Of a stretch of DNA of 64,000 nucleotides, positions 33,873 through 42,839 are shown piece by piece (position 1 is the first letter of the stretch; the number at the start of each line of letters is the position of its first letter). Under the pieces are notes generated by a model. That model had not been told where the DNA came from. It did no database searches and saw only the letters and a program-made list of their open reading frames with translations. This DNA is from Chloroflexota bacterium (lineage in GTDB: Bacteria > Chloroflexota > Anaerolineae > Anaerolineales > Villigracilaceae), in contig JACPVF010000007.1 in the NCBI GenBank assembly GCA_016191845.1, forward strand, positions 806,001-870,000, in the 5' to 3' direction. Made by a program: the position numbers and the translations under genes.

Positions 33873-34066
33873 ACGGACAACTTCGCGCCAACATCAAACC
33901 CGGCCTGACCGTGCTGATCGTCCTTAAACAAGACCAGCGCACGGGCAAGTTGACCAAGGGCATTGTCAAGGATATCCTGACCAAGTCACCGACCCATCCG
34001 CACGGGATCAAGGTCCGCTTGACCGATGGACAGGTGGGGCGGGTGAAGGAGATTGTGTTGGAATGA
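33869..34066 (+). CDS. YwbE family small protein
   Basis: A 65-residue protein matching the YwbE family: RANIKPGLTVLIVLKQDQRT followed by GKLTKGIVKDILTKSP and HPHGIKVRLTDGQVGRVKEI. The family consists of very small beta-rich proteins of unknown function found widely in bacteria. The start is TTG, overlapping the previous stop (TTGA), which gives the family-like N-terminus; no ATG is available. It ends just before a terminator. Confidence 0.9.
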   Translation: MNGQLRANIKPGLTVLIVLKQDQRTGKLTKGIVKDILTKSPTHPHGIKVRLTDGQVGRVKEIVLE

Positions 34067-34099
34067 AAAGAGGCCGCGGAAAGCGGCCTCTTTCTTTTT
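34067..34099. terminator. Bidirectional intrinsic terminator
   Basis: An 11-bp perfect stem (AAAGAGGCCGC / GCGGCCTCTTT) with a 5-base loop followed by CTTTTTAT. It separates the YwbE gene from the convergent polysaccharide-lyase gene. Confidence 0.9.
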
Positions 34100-34106
34100 A
34101 TGGATG

Positions 34107-36077
34107 TTACGGCAATGCGAAAGTACGGACCAGAAAGACTGCCATCTGTGCGCGCGTGACCGACTCGCGCGGGCAATACGAACTGGAACTACATCCGCCT
34201 GTGATGCCCTCAGCAGCCAATTGCTCGATCCAATCTGCGGCCCAGTAGTCGGCGGGCACATCGTCAAATTGGGTGCCGCTGGCAGATGGAGGTGCATAGT
34301 CGGAGCCGTGTTCCGCTTTTAGCAGGAAGACCGCCATCTGGTCGCGAGTCAGCGCCAGGTCCGGGCAGAAATTCCCATCGCCGCAGCCCGCTGAGACTCC
34401 ATCCGCGACCAGGGCCTCGATCCAGTAGCGTGCCCAGTGGTTCGTGGTGTCATTGAATGTAATGGACACGTTTGTGGGCGGTGTGTAACTCGCGCCATGC
34501 ATGGCGCGTTCGAGGAAGACAGCCATCTGTGCGCGAGTAACTTGTGCCTCGGGGCAGTAGATCAGCGGGTTGATCCCGCATCCGCCCGTGATGCCCGACT
34601 GGTACAGCCGCTCGATCCACTCGCGGGCCCAGTAATCAGTGGGGACATCATAGAAGAGGGTGGCGACCGCCCCGTTCTTGGGGTCGGTGCCGTTCATGTA
34701 TTCCTCGACATTGGTATAGCCGTCGCCGTCAGCATCGGTGATGTTATCGGTGGCGTTGTTCGGGTTTAGACCGTACTTCGCCTCCCAGACGTCGGGCATG
34801 CCATCGTGGTCGCCATCGGCGCAAGGAGTGCCAGCCGCAATGGCGGCCCATCCGCCCACCTGGGACGGGTCATCGATGATCTTGCCTGTGCCGTTGCGTA
34901 CGTCGTTGACCACGCGCGTGTCGATGCCATCTCGTCGCGTGGACCAGGTCCCGTCGCAGGCGAGGGCCGCGCTGTTGCCCGCTGCCGCCAATACCTGGGT
35001 GTAGGCGTCCGTCGCTGAGGTGGTGGTGACTAGCGGCGCATCATGCCGAGCGGTGGTCAGGAAACTGCGCGAACCCGAGTCCACCACCAGGCTTTGTGTC
35101 TGACCATCGGTGGTGCGGTGTGGACCGATATTGCCCGACACGTACAAGTCCGCGCCCAGGCCGCCGTCATCGTAGGTCTTGATCTCATATTTGCCGCTAC
35201 CGGTGTTTGGACCGTACTTGTAGTAATTGCCGACGAAGTTGACCGGCACGATCGAGGCCGATTTCATGTAGACGTACATGAACGTGCCGAACGGGTTGTA
35301 GGCCACGTTGTTGACCACGTCCACCAGACCGCTGGTCTGGATCAGGGGATTGCGCTCGCCGTTATGCGCGAACAGGTTGTGATGCACGCTGATGTCTTCC
35401 GAGCCAAGCGCGTTCTTGCTCTCGCTATCGGCATAGCCGCCCACCATCAGTCCCTTGCTGTGACAACCCTTGGAGTGGGTACTGCAATCCAGGCCCTCGG
35501 AAACGATGGACCATTGGATGGTGGTGTCGTACACCTTGTACCAGGTCTCCAGTACTTCGTCGGTGCCCCAGCTGAAGGAGCAGTGGTCGATGATGATGTT
35601 GTAAAGATGGACGCCGTTCGAGGCGGCTTGCGCGGCGTGATTCTCTCCGCCCGCGCCCGGGCGTGAAGTGATGTAGCGCAGGATCACGTCATGGGTCTTG
35701 ACGAGCAGGGCGTCGCCGCCGGCCGACTTCTTGAGCGTGATGCCGCCGCCCGGGGCGGTCTGCCCCGCGATGGTGATGTATGGATTGGTGATGGTCAATG
35801 CGGAGTTGAGCACGATGGTCCCGCCTGTGCGGAAGATACAGATACGTGGACCGCTGGCTTCCACGCAGGCCCGCAGGCTGCCCGCGCCTGAATCGTTTAT
35901 GTTCGTGACCTCGAAGACCCTGCCGCCCCGACCGCCAAGTGAATAAGCCCCAAAGCCCTCCGCCCCCGGGAAGGCGGGGATCGTCCCCGCTGTGGATTGC
36001 GCGTAGGCTATCCCGTGCGGGATGAGCAATGCGGCAACCGCCAACAGGGAGACCAGACTCGTGAACCATTTTTTCAT
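34107..36077 (-). CDS. Secreted pectate-lyase-like protein with three SLH domains
   Basis: A 656-residue exported protein. Residues 1-28 form a signal peptide (MKKWFTSLVSLLAVAALLIP then AYAQS). A beta-helix pectate-lyase-like domain follows, opening FPGAEGFGAYSLGGRGGRVF and VTNINDSGAGSLRAC, with IDHCSFSWGTDEVL near residue 175. Calcium-binding type repeats (DGDHDGMPDVWE, DADGDGYTNVEEY) lie near 420-465. Three SLH domains end the protein, each with RAQMAVFL or RDQMAVFL and a Cys pair (GGCG..CP). It probably degrades or binds pectin-like polymers at the cell surface. ATG 36077 is chosen over one six codons upstream because it starts the signal peptide. Confidence 0.93.
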   Translation of the reverse strand: MKKWFTSLVSLLAVAALLIPHGIAYAQSTAGTIPAFPGAEGFGAYSLGGRGGRVFEVTNINDSGAGSLRACVEASGPRICIFRTGGTIVLNSALTITNPYITIAGQTAPGGGITLKKSAGGDALLVKTHDVILRYITSRPGAGGENHAAQAASNGVHLYNIIIDHCSFSWGTDEVLETWYKVYDTTIQWSIVSEGLDCSTHSKGCHSKGLMVGGYADSESKNALGSEDISVHHNLFAHNGERNPLIQTSGLVDVVNNVAYNPFGTFMYVYMKSASIVPVNFVGNYYKYGPNTGSGKYEIKTYDDGGLGADLYVSGNIGPHRTTDGQTQSLVVDSGSRSFLTTARHDAPLVTTTSATDAYTQVLAAAGNSAALACDGTWSTRRDGIDTRVVNDVRNGTGKIIDDPSQVGGWAAIAAGTPCADGDHDGMPDVWEAKYGLNPNNATDNITDADGDGYTNVEEYMNGTDPKNGAVATLFYDVPTDYWAREWIERLYQSGITGGCGINPLIYCPEAQVTRAQMAVFLERAMHGASYTPPTNVSITFNDTTNHWARYWIEALVADGVSAGCGDGNFCPDLALTRDQMAVFLLKAEHGSDYAPPSASGTQFDDVPADYWAADWIEQLAAEGITGGCSSSSYCPRESVTRAQMAVFLVRTFALP

Positions 36078-36258
36078 TTGGATTTTCCTTTGCAACTTCC
36101 TTCGGACCTGACGCCAGACGGGAATCTACCGTCTGGAAACTGGCGTAATACGACCTGCCAGCCGGGCTTTGCGTTCTTGCAGTTTGGATTTCAGTGTCGG
36201 TGAAGGGGTTTTGTTGCAGGATGGAAAACGCAATGCCTTATAATGCAAAGCAATTGTG

Positions 36259-36597
36259 ATGGAATATTACCAGAACCCCAATGGAACCGCGGTACCGGAG
36301 CCGTTTACAGATGTGAAAGAATCCTTTCATCTTTCTGCCTTCGTGTCGAAAAATGCCAAAAAAACTCGTTTTTTAGCGGATAAATGTCTCGATGAAAAAA
36401 GATGGCTCCAGTGGAGGCTGGGCCTGGTGGTGGTGGCGCTGGTCTTCTCCACGCTGGCTTGCGAACCAGTCTTCGTCGTCGGTTGGCAGGAACTGGCGCT
36501 GATCGTGGTGTTGGTCGCCTTCCTGATCGGCCCGCTGATCTTCCGTCTGGCGCGCGCCTGGTTCCGTTTTCAAGACTCACGAAAGGATAAGAAATAG
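36259..36597 (+). CDS. Small two-TM membrane protein, unknown
   Basis: A 112-residue protein not recognised. The first 55 residues are polar and basic (KNAKKTRFLADKCLDEKRW), followed by two hydrophobic segments (about 58-72 and 78-97) and a basic tail (RAWFRFQDSRKDKK). It lies eight bases upstream of the DUF2721 gene on the same strand and is probably transcribed with it. Start choice is uncertain: a GTG one codon earlier is equally possible, and a later start could be used. Confidence 0.55.
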   Translation: MEYYQNPNGTAVPEPFTDVKESFHLSAFVSKNAKKTRFLADKCLDEKRWLQWRLGLVVVALVFSTLACEPVFVVGWQELALIVVLVAFLIGPLIFRLARAWFRFQDSRKDKK

Positions 36598-36604
36598 GTT
36601 TAAT

Positions 36605-37039
36605 ATGATCTCTGTTTCCCAACTCATCCCCACTTTGCAGGTGGCCATTGGCCCTGTGGTGCTCATCTCGGGCATCGGCCTGCTGATCCTGAGCATGACC
36701 AATCGCCTGGGTCGCATCATCGACCGCGGCCGCAGCCTGGTGCGTGAACTCTCCGAGATTCCCGAGCGCAACCAGGGCGTCGTCCATCAACAATTACACA
36801 TTCTCTCGCGTCGCGCGCACCTGATGCGCAATGCCATTACTTTTGCCACCATCAGCGTATTGCTGGCGGCCTGTCTCATTATCACGTTGTTCATCACTGC
36901 CGTGTTGAAGATCGAGGATGCCTGGCTGATCGGGATCATCTTCATTTGTTCGCTCGGATCGTTGATCGTTTCGCTGATCTACTTCCTGCAAGACCTGGAC
37001 CAATCGCTGGTGGCCTTCAAGCTGGATATTGGTGAGTAG
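36605..37039 (+). CDS. DUF2721 membrane protein
   Basis: A 144-residue membrane protein matching DUF2721: ISVSQLIPTLQVAIGPVVLI at the N-terminus, SMTNRLGRIIDRGR after the first membrane segment, LSRRAHLMRNAIT in the middle, and two further membrane segments ending LQDLDQSLVAFKLD. Three hydrophobic segments in total. Its function is unknown. It is preceded by the small membrane-protein gene and followed by a lipoprotein gene starting after its stop. Confidence 0.88.
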   Translation: MISVSQLIPTLQVAIGPVVLISGIGLLILSMTNRLGRIIDRGRSLVRELSEIPERNQGVVHQQLHILSRRAHLMRNAITFATISVLLAACLIITLFITAVLKIEDAWLIGIIFICSLGSLIVSLIYFLQDLDQSLVAFKLDIGE

Positions 37040-37064
37040 TCCGTCGATTCGAAAGGAGCAACCC

Positions 37065-37655
37065 TTGAACAAATTACCCCGTCCCGTTTTCTGGACTTCA
37101 CTGCTGGTCGCCGTTTTGTTGGCGGGAGTCCTCGCCGCGTGCAGCCCCACCCCCACGGTGGACCAGGCCCAGGTCCCGCACGATTCTTGCGGCCCGATCG
37201 AGCCGACCGACGCCGAGGTCAAGAAGGTCCTGACCTTTGGCGAGGGGTTGTTCAATTCCGCCGACTGGGTCAAGAGCTACACCGTGGACCCGTACAAGGT
37301 CACGCTCACGCGCCGCAATGATGCTGTCCAGGCCATTGCCTATTCAGAGTATCTCATCTTCACCTGTGGCTATTCCCAGACCGACCTCGGAAATTATTTC
37401 AACGATGAAGGCTTCAACATCATCTTCTCCGATTACGAGAGCCATACACTGGCGAAGTTTTGCGAGCAAAGCGGAACCTCGCTCTATGAGTACGACCTGG
37501 TGGACTCGAACATCAATTACAAGGCGCGCTACTGGGTGAAGCAGGAGGACGAGAAGCATATCTTTGTGTATATGCTGGTCTTTCCGCAGTCGGACCCGGG
37601 CTCGTTGGATACATTCAGTAAGCAACTCTTTCCTCTGCTGACCACCTGTCCGTAA
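37065..37655 (+). CDS. Lipoprotein of unknown function
   Basis: A 196-residue exported protein. A TTG start at 37065 after GAAAGGAG gives a basic N-terminus, a hydrophobic segment (VFWTSLLVAVLLAG) and a lipobox ending LAAC, so Cys would be lipidated and the protein anchored outside the membrane. The mature part has several aromatic and acidic stretches (DQAQVPHDSCGPIEPTDAEV) and three further cysteines that could form a disulfide. No known domain recognised. It lies one base before plsY. Confidence 0.78.
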   Translation: MNKLPRPVFWTSLLVAVLLAGVLAACSPTPTVDQAQVPHDSCGPIEPTDAEVKKVLTFGEGLFNSADWVKSYTVDPYKVTLTRRNDAVQAIAYSEYLIFTCGYSQTDLGNYFNDEGFNIIFSDYESHTLAKFCEQSGTSLYEYDLVDSNINYKARYWVKQEDEKHIFVYMLVFPQSDPGSLDTFSKQLFPLLTTCP

Positions 37656-37656
37656 C

Positions 37657-38283
37657 ATGGACCTTCTGCTGACCCTGCTCTTCCCTCTGCTGGGATACCT
37701 GTCTGGCTCGCTGCCCTTCGCCATCTGGATCACACGCCTGGTCAAAGGCGTGGACGTGCGCGACGCGGGCTCGGGCCATGCCACCACGACCAATACCATC
37801 CGTCAGGTAGGTTTTGGTTGGGGCGCCTTGGTGTTGGTGCTGGACATCGCCAAGGGTTTCCTGCCTGTATGGCTAGCACTGACCATTGCGCCAGTTACCA
37901 GCTTGCCCTACGTGGTGCCGCTCACCGCCGCCCTGGCCGTGGCGGGACATTGCTGGCCGCTCTTCGCCCAGTTCCGCGGTGGGATGGGGCTGGCCACAGC
38001 AGGCGGGGCCTTGCTGGCGCTTTCTCCACTGGCTTTCGTCTTATGCCTCGGCCTGCTTATCCTGCTCACGCTGACGGTCCGCCACAGCGCGCGGGCCAGC
38101 GTGTTCACAGGGGTGTTGATCGCGCCGATGTTGTGGCTGTTCAACCAACGCGGACTGGTCTTCTGGGCCGCCGTCGGTGTGGGCCTGGTGATCGCCTTCC
38201 GCTTCCTGATCGACTGGAATCGCAAATACCGCGAGCTGTGGCTCGATCGCGAACAACAAAATAAAAAGGATGGAACCGCATGA
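37657..38283 (+). CDS. plsY: Glycerol-3-phosphate acyltransferase PlsY-like
   Basis: Membrane acyltransferase that transfers acyl from acyl phosphate to glycerol-3-phosphate, the first step of phospholipid synthesis. 208 residues with five or six hydrophobic segments. Motif 1 is GSLPFAIW near residue 17, motif 2 is DAGSGHATTTNTIRQVG (the usual GSGNIGATN is changed here), and motif 3 is AGHCWPLFAQFRGGMGLAT near residue 95. The altered motif 2 leaves some doubt about activity. It overlaps the dihydroorotase start by four bases. Confidence 0.86.
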   Translation: MDLLLTLLFPLLGYLSGSLPFAIWITRLVKGVDVRDAGSGHATTTNTIRQVGFGWGALVLVLDIAKGFLPVWLALTIAPVTSLPYVVPLTAALAVAGHCWPLFAQFRGGMGLATAGGALLALSPLAFVLCLGLLILLTLTVRHSARASVFTGVLIAPMLWLFNQRGLVFWAAVGVGLVIAFRFLIDWNRKYRELWLDREQQNKKDGTA

Positions 38284-39350
38284 TCCGCTTGCCCGGCCTG
38301 ATTGACCCGCACGTCCACCTGCGTGAACCCGGCGCAACCCACAAGGAAGATTACGACTCGGGCACATCCGTGGCGCTGGCGGGCGGCGTGACGCTGGTGC
38401 TGGCCATGCCCAACACCAAGCCGCCCATCTTCGACGCCGCCACCCTCGACCTTGTGCTGGATTCCGCCAAAGCGAAGGCACGCTGCGACTATGCCCAATT
38501 CCTCGGAGCAGGCCCCGACAACGGCGACTGGGCCAATCATCCGTCGCTGCCCGAGCGTTCGGCGGGACTCAAGATGTACCTCGACTCCACCTTCGGCCAG
38601 CTCCGCCTCGACGATATGTCCTTGTGGATGCCGCATTTTCAGAATTGGCCCAGGTCGCTGCCCATTGTGGCGCATTCCGAGAGTCGCAGCATGGCGGCGG
38701 CGATCCTGTTCGCGGCCATCTATGACCGCCCTGTTCACATCGCGCACATTTCATTGAAGGAAGAAGTGCTGCTCATCAAGGCTGCCAAGGAACGTGGCAT
38801 CCAGGTCACGTGCGAGGTCTGCCCGCATCACCTGTTCCTCACCCAGGGCGACATCCCCGCCATCAGTCACGGGCACCCGGGCCGGGGCGAGGTCCGCCCG
38901 AGGCTGGCAACCCAGGCCGATGTCGATGCGCTATGGGCCAACCTGGACGTCATCGACTGCTTCGCCACCGACCACGCGCCGCACACCATCGAGGAAAAAG
39001 ACTCCGACAACCCCCCGCCTGGATTCCCAGGCCTGGAGACGATCCTGCCCCTGTTGCTGGCCGCTGTCGGCGAAGGCCGTCTCACGCTCGATGACGTGCT
39101 GGTGCGCATGGTCACGAACCCGAGGCGCATCTTCAACTTACCTGAGCAGCCCGAGACCTGGGTTGAAGTGGACGAGGATGCTGCCTACGAAATCAAGGCC
39201 GCTGAGAGCTTTACCCGCTGCGGTTGGACCCCCTTCGAAGGTTGGAAGGTCAAAGGCAGGGTCCGCAAAGTGGTGTTGCGTGGGCGGACCGCCTTTGAGG
39301 ATGGAAAGATTCTAGTCGAGCCAGGCTACGGGAAAAATATTCGTGCATAA
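38280..39350 (+). CDS. pyrC: Dihydroorotase
   Basis: Cyclises N-carbamoyl-aspartate to dihydroorotate in pyrimidine synthesis; cytoplasmic. 356 residues, close to the DHO domain of CAD in style. Metal ligands HVH are in PGLIDPHVHLREPG near residue 10, the carboxylated-lysine candidate is in AGLKMYLDSTFG, the further histidines are in HSES and CPHHLF, and the catalytic Asp is in ATDHAPHT near residue 235. ATGA overlap with plsY fixes the start. A terminator follows. Confidence 0.94.
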   Translation: MIRLPGLIDPHVHLREPGATHKEDYDSGTSVALAGGVTLVLAMPNTKPPIFDAATLDLVLDSAKAKARCDYAQFLGAGPDNGDWANHPSLPERSAGLKMYLDSTFGQLRLDDMSLWMPHFQNWPRSLPIVAHSESRSMAAAILFAAIYDRPVHIAHISLKEEVLLIKAAKERGIQVTCEVCPHHLFLTQGDIPAISHGHPGRGEVRPRLATQADVDALWANLDVIDCFATDHAPHTIEEKDSDNPPPGFPGLETILPLLLAAVGEGRLTLDDVLVRMVTNPRRIFNLPEQPETWVEVDEDAAYEIKAAESFTRCGWTPFEGWKVKGRVRKVVLRGRTAFEDGKILVEPGYGKNIRA

Positions 39351-39352
39351 AA

Positions 39353-39381
39353 ACGATTCGCCTGAGCGCAGTCGAAGGGCG
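39353..39381. repeat. Imperfect palindrome TTCGCCTGAGCGCAGTCGAAGGGCGA
   Basis: Right after pyrC lies an imperfect inverted repeat with TTCGCC and GGGCGA ends and a TGAGCGCAGTCGAAGG centre. This type of sequence is seen as a dispersed repeat in many genomes; only one copy was noticed here. Confidence 0.4.
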
Positions 39382-39406
39382 ATAATGTGGATACAGCAGG
39401 GCTACA

Positions 39407-39440
39407 AAAGAGAGCGGACTTTGGTCCGCTCTCTTCTTTT
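39407..39440. terminator. Bidirectional intrinsic terminator
   Basis: A 12-bp perfect stem (AAGAGAGCGGAC / GTCCGCTCTCTT) with a TTTG loop and a following CTTTT lies between convergent pyrC and the epimerase gene. Confidence 0.9.
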
Positions 39441-40416
39441 ACATCAACTTCAACAATTCCTGCTCGCGCTCGGGCTTCAAGCCTGCGCGCCACTCATGCT
39501 CGGGCGGACGGTTCGCGGCCCAATCGAGTGTGTCGCGCACCGTCTCTGCTAGCGGACGGAAGGTCAGCCCCGCTGCGATGGCTTTGGCAATATTTACCTG
39601 TGCAAAGCCTGCATCTTCGCCTGTATCGGGCAGCCAGGCGGGCAAGTCACTCCACGGCGCGACGTTGTGTTGACTGAGAAACTCACGCGACGCCCACTTG
39701 AAATTTGAATCGCTCTTGCTGACCTGTTTGCAGGTTTCGAGTAGTTTTCCAAATGACAGCGGATAGTCTGGCCCTGTGACGTTAAACACGCCCGATACTT
39801 TATCTTCGACCAATTTGATAATGAAATCCGATAGGTCGCGCACGTCGATGATTTGTGTCAATACATCGGGGCGGTCGGGTACGAGCACGTCTCCGCCGCG
39901 GGACACGCGCACAGGCCAGTAGGTAAAGCGGTCAGTCGGGTCGTGCGGGCCGACGATCAACCCAGGGCGGACGACCACCCCTCGGGCGCCGAAGACATCC
40001 TGCACGGCGCGCTCGCACAATGCCTTGAGCGGACCATAGCTCTCGCCCGTGACTTCTTCCGTTTCCTCGCGCAGCACGCCGACCGCGTCGTTTTCGTCGA
40101 TACCGATCTTGCTGAAATCAGCATAGACCGAAATGCTGGAAATGAACACATAACTGTGCGAGTCTTTCAGCGCTTCAGCCGACAGGCGCACGATGCGCGG
40201 AATGTATCCGCAGGTGTCGATGACCGCATCCCAGCGGTGTCCAGTGAGTTGGTCCAGGTCTTTTTCGCGGTCGCCGTGGATGGTCTTGACTTGCGGGAAC
40301 AGGTCGGGGTTGGACTTGCCGCGATTGAAGAGCGTGACCTCATGTCCACGCGTCAGAGCTGAGTCAACCAGGTGTCGACCGAGAAAACGGGTCCCGCCGA
40401 TGATGAGGAGTTTCAT
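39439..40416 (-). CDS. NAD-dependent epimerase/reductase, CSP41-like
   Basis: A 325-residue extended-SDR protein. It starts MKLLIIGGTRFLGRHLVDSA with the Rossmann glycine motif, then GHEVTLFNRGKSNPDLFP and DTCGYIPRIVRLSAEAL, a pattern typical of the plant CSP41-like and related bacterial reductases. The usual active-site YxxxK is not clear (SYGPLKALCE could serve). The longer frame upstream to 40650 is antisense of, or overlaps, the DUF1579 gene and is rejected. Its start overlaps the DUF1579 stop by four bases. Confidence 0.88.
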   Translation of the reverse strand: MKLLIIGGTRFLGRHLVDSALTRGHEVTLFNRGKSNPDLFPQVKTIHGDREKDLDQLTGHRWDAVIDTCGYIPRIVRLSAEALKDSHSYVFISSISVYADFSKIGIDENDAVGVLREETEEVTGESYGPLKALCERAVQDVFGARGVVVRPGLIVGPHDPTDRFTYWPVRVSRGGDVLVPDRPDVLTQIIDVRDLSDFIIKLVEDKVSGVFNVTGPDYPLSFGKLLETCKQVSKSDSNFKWASREFLSQHNVAPWSDLPAWLPDTGEDAGFAQVNIAKAIAAGLTFRPLAETVRDTLDWAANRPPEHEWRAGLKPEREQELLKLM

Positions 40417-40901
40417 TTCTGCAGCCTGGTCAACTGAAATTCCATTGCCTGGAATTCCTCGCCCTCGGGCGTGATGTTGTAGGCCTTGAGAAGCAGGTGA
40501 TCGGGCTCGAGCATGGACACTTCCGTGCGCCAGTTCCAGTCGGGGCCGCCGGTGGGGTCGGGATAACTGCCCAGCACGAAGAATCCGTCCTCGTTGGCGC
40601 CGCCCGTGCAGAACATGATGGCCGTGTTGTTGTGGAACGAGTCCACCCAACTGGCCTCGTAGCGTTCGAGCAGGGTGTTGAAACCGAAGGTGAACATGCC
40701 GTGCTGCGGTTCGCCGTCGATGGAGCTTTGATAGAGGAACAGCGCAAAGCGGCCGTCCAGCACGAGTTGGATGTTCCCGAGGATCGGCGTCTCGCTGGCG
40801 AGTTTATCGGGTTCGAGCCAGAGTTTGGACGCGCCTGTCCAGCCGCCGACGAGTTGGGCGAGAAAGTGGTGGGGAGAGGAGAGTTGATTTGTGTTGGACA
40901 T
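40413..40901 (-). CDS. DUF1579 family protein
   Basis: A 162-residue protein resembling the DUF1579 family of lipocalin-like small beta barrels: HHFLAQLVGGWTGASKLWLE near the start, LDGRFALFLYQS, HGMFTFGFNTLLERYEASWVD in part, and a C-terminal FQLTRLQK. Function is unknown. It is probably translated together with the epimerase through an ATGA overlap. Confidence 0.82.
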   Translation of the reverse strand: MSNTNQLSSPHHFLAQLVGGWTGASKLWLEPDKLASETPILGNIQLVLDGRFALFLYQSSIDGEPQHGMFTFGFNTLLERYEASWVDSFHNNTAIMFCTGGANEDGFFVLGSYPDPTGGPDWNWRTEVSMLEPDHLLLKAYNITPEGEEFQAMEFQLTRLQK

Positions 40902-41045
40902 AGGACCTCGCTAAAGATGAAAGAGAAAAGATACAGGGTTGAAATTTTGAAACGAAAGGTGATTTAGAGGCGGCGTTTGTCCGCCGTATCGAGGCCACCG
41001 AAATGTTCTCAAAACAAATTGTCAAATCACTAGAGTTTTTCTTGC

Positions 41046-42659
41046 CTACATTCTAAAAACGCCAAAGTTCTTGTCTTCCTCAGGCCCATTCATCACCACC
41101 GAAAGCGCGAGACCAAGGACCTGTCTCGTATCCGCAGGGTCGATCACGCCGTCGTCCCACAGGCGGGCGGTGGAGTGGTAGGGGTTGCCTTCGTTCTCGT
41201 ATTTTTCGAGGATGGGACGTTTGAACTCGTCGGCTTCGGCGGGAGTCAGGGCGGGCCTGCCTTCGCGGGCCAGCTGGTCCTGCTTGATGGTCAGCAGCAC
41301 GTTGGCGGCCTGTTCCCCGCCCATGACGGAGATGCGCGCGTTGGGCCACATCCACAGGAAACGCGAACCGTAGGCGCGGCCGCTCATGGCGTAATTACCC
41401 GCGCCGAACGAACCGCCGATGACCACCGTCAGCTTGGGGACGCGCGTATTCGCCACGGCATGGACCATCTTCGCGCCGTCGCGCGCGATTCCGCCCGCTT
41501 CGTATTCGCGTCCCACCATGAAACCTGTGATGTTTTGCAGGAACACCAGCGGGATGCCACGCTGGTCGCACAGCTCGATGAAGTGCGTCGCCTTGAGCGC
41601 GGACTGGCTGAACAGCACGCCGTTGTTGGCGATGATGCCCACGGGAAAGCCGTGGATGTGCGCGAACCCGCACACCACGGTCGTGCCGTAGCGCGCCTTG
41701 AACTCGCGGAAGCGGCTGCCGTCCACCAGGCGGGTGATGATCTCGCGCACGTCGTACGCCTCGCGGAAGGTGCGCGGGAGGACGCCGTAAATCTCTTCGG
41801 GAGGATAAATTGGTTCTTCGGGAACAGACCGCGGACCGTCTGCCGTCCATGGTCGCTCAGGCAGCGTCTCCACGATCTCGCGCAGGATCTCAATCGCATG
41901 CTCATCATCTTCCGCGAAATGATCCGCCACGCCCGACAGCCGCGTGTGGACATCCGCGCCGCCCAACTCCTCGGCGCTGACGTCCTCGCCCGTGGCCGCC
42001 TTGACCAGCGGCGGGCCGCCCAGGAAGATGGTCCCCGTGCCCTTGACAATGACCGCCTCGTCGCTCATGGCTGGGACGTAGGCCCCGCCCGCGGTGCAGC
42101 TTCCCATCACCGCCGCGATCTGCGGAATCTTCTTCGAGGACATGCGCGCCTGGTTGTAGAAAATCCGCCCGAAGTGGTTGACGTCGGGAAAGACCTCGTC
42201 CTGCAGGGGCAGGAAGGCCCCGCCCGAGTCGACCAAGTACAGGCAGGGCAGGCCGTTCTCCTCGGCGATCTGTTGGGCGCGCAGGTGCTTCTTGACCGTC
42301 ATCGGGAAGTACGATCCGCCCTTGACCGTGGCATCGTTGGCCACGATCAACACCTCGCGGCCCGAGACGCGCCCGATGCCCGTCACAATGCCCGCGCCTG
42401 GAGCGTCGCCGTCGTACAGGTCATACGCCGCCAGCGCCGAGAGTTCCAGGAACGGCGAGCCCGGGTCGAGCAGACGTTCGATGCGCTCGCGCACGAACAG
42501 CTTGCCCTGTTCCTCGTGACGCTTGCGGTACTTCTCGCCGCCGCCCTGGCGGACCAGCGCTAGCCGCTCTTTCAGTTCCTTCGCCAGCGCGCGGTGATGC
42601 GCGGCGTTCTGTTGGAATTCTTCACTGTGGGGGTCGAGGTGGGTGGGGAGGATTTCCAT
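41046..42659 (-). CDS. Acyl-CoA carboxylase carboxyltransferase subunit (MCC-beta-like)
   Basis: A 537-residue carboxyltransferase, probably the beta subunit of a methylcrotonyl-CoA-type carboxylase. It starts with the typical [20 protein letters not shown] and [14 protein letters not shown]. Characteristic stretches are [40 protein letters not shown] in part, and [18 protein letters not shown]. It needs a biotin-carboxylase/carrier partner, most likely the one encoded at 18.5-20.9 kb. It stands alone here, with a repeat-rich gap upstream. Confidence 0.93.
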   Translation of the reverse strand: MEILPTHLDPHSEEFQQNAAHHRALAKELKERLALVRQGGGEKYRKRHEEQGKLFVRERIERLLDPGSPFLELSALAAYDLYDGDAPGAGIVTGIGRVSGREVLIVANDATVKGGSYFPMTVKKHLRAQQIAEENGLPCLYLVDSGGAFLPLQDEVFPDVNHFGRIFYNQARMSSKKIPQIAAVMGSCTAGGAYVPAMSDEAVIVKGTGTIFLGGPPLVKAATGEDVSAEELGGADVHTRLSGVADHFAEDDEHAIEILREIVETLPERPWTADGPRSVPEEPIYPPEEIYGVLPRTFREAYDVREIITRLVDGSRFREFKARYGTTVVCGFAHIHGFPVGIIANNGVLFSQSALKATHFIELCDQRGIPLVFLQNITGFMVGREYEAGGIARDGAKMVHAVANTRVPKLTVVIGGSFGAGNYAMSGRAYGSRFLWMWPNARISVMGGEQAANVLLTIKQDQLAREGRPALTPAEADEFKRPILEKYENEGNPYHSTARLWDDGVIDPADTRQVLGLALSVVMNGPEEDKNFGVFRM

Positions 42660-42681
42660 GGGCAGAGTCTAGCATAAAAAT

Positions 42682-42710
42682 GTAGAGGCGACCCGCCGGG
42701 TCACCCCTAC
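42682..42710. repeat. GTAGGGGC-family palindromic repeat, copy 1
   Basis: GTAGAGGCGACCCGC pairs with GGGTCACCCCTAC as a nearly perfect palindrome in the gap after the carboxyltransferase start. Related copies are at 45587-45614 and 57000-57059. Confidence 0.8.
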
Positions 42711-42731
42711 AAATTACCCTACTTTCTCGAA

Positions 42732-42747
42732 TGTCATTGCTTCGCGA
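42732..42747. repeat. Fragment of GTCATTGC-type repeat
   Basis: TGTCATTGCTTCGCGA matches one arm of the REP-like elements at 17895-17974 and 48633-48738, but no complete inverted partner is seen nearby. Confidence 0.45.
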
Positions 42748-42839
42748 CTCCCTCCCCTTCCCTCGTATGTGCTGCGATGCCTCTACTGTAGCACAAAATT
42801 CCCCTTTCAGAAAAGACCCGATGTGATACCATTCGCGCC

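Noticed and set aside
41175-42563. 462-residue open frame antisense to the carboxyltransferase gene
   Set aside because: No recognisable domain, unusual residue make-up (rich in His, Arg, Gly, Ala), and fully opposite a strongly conserved gene.
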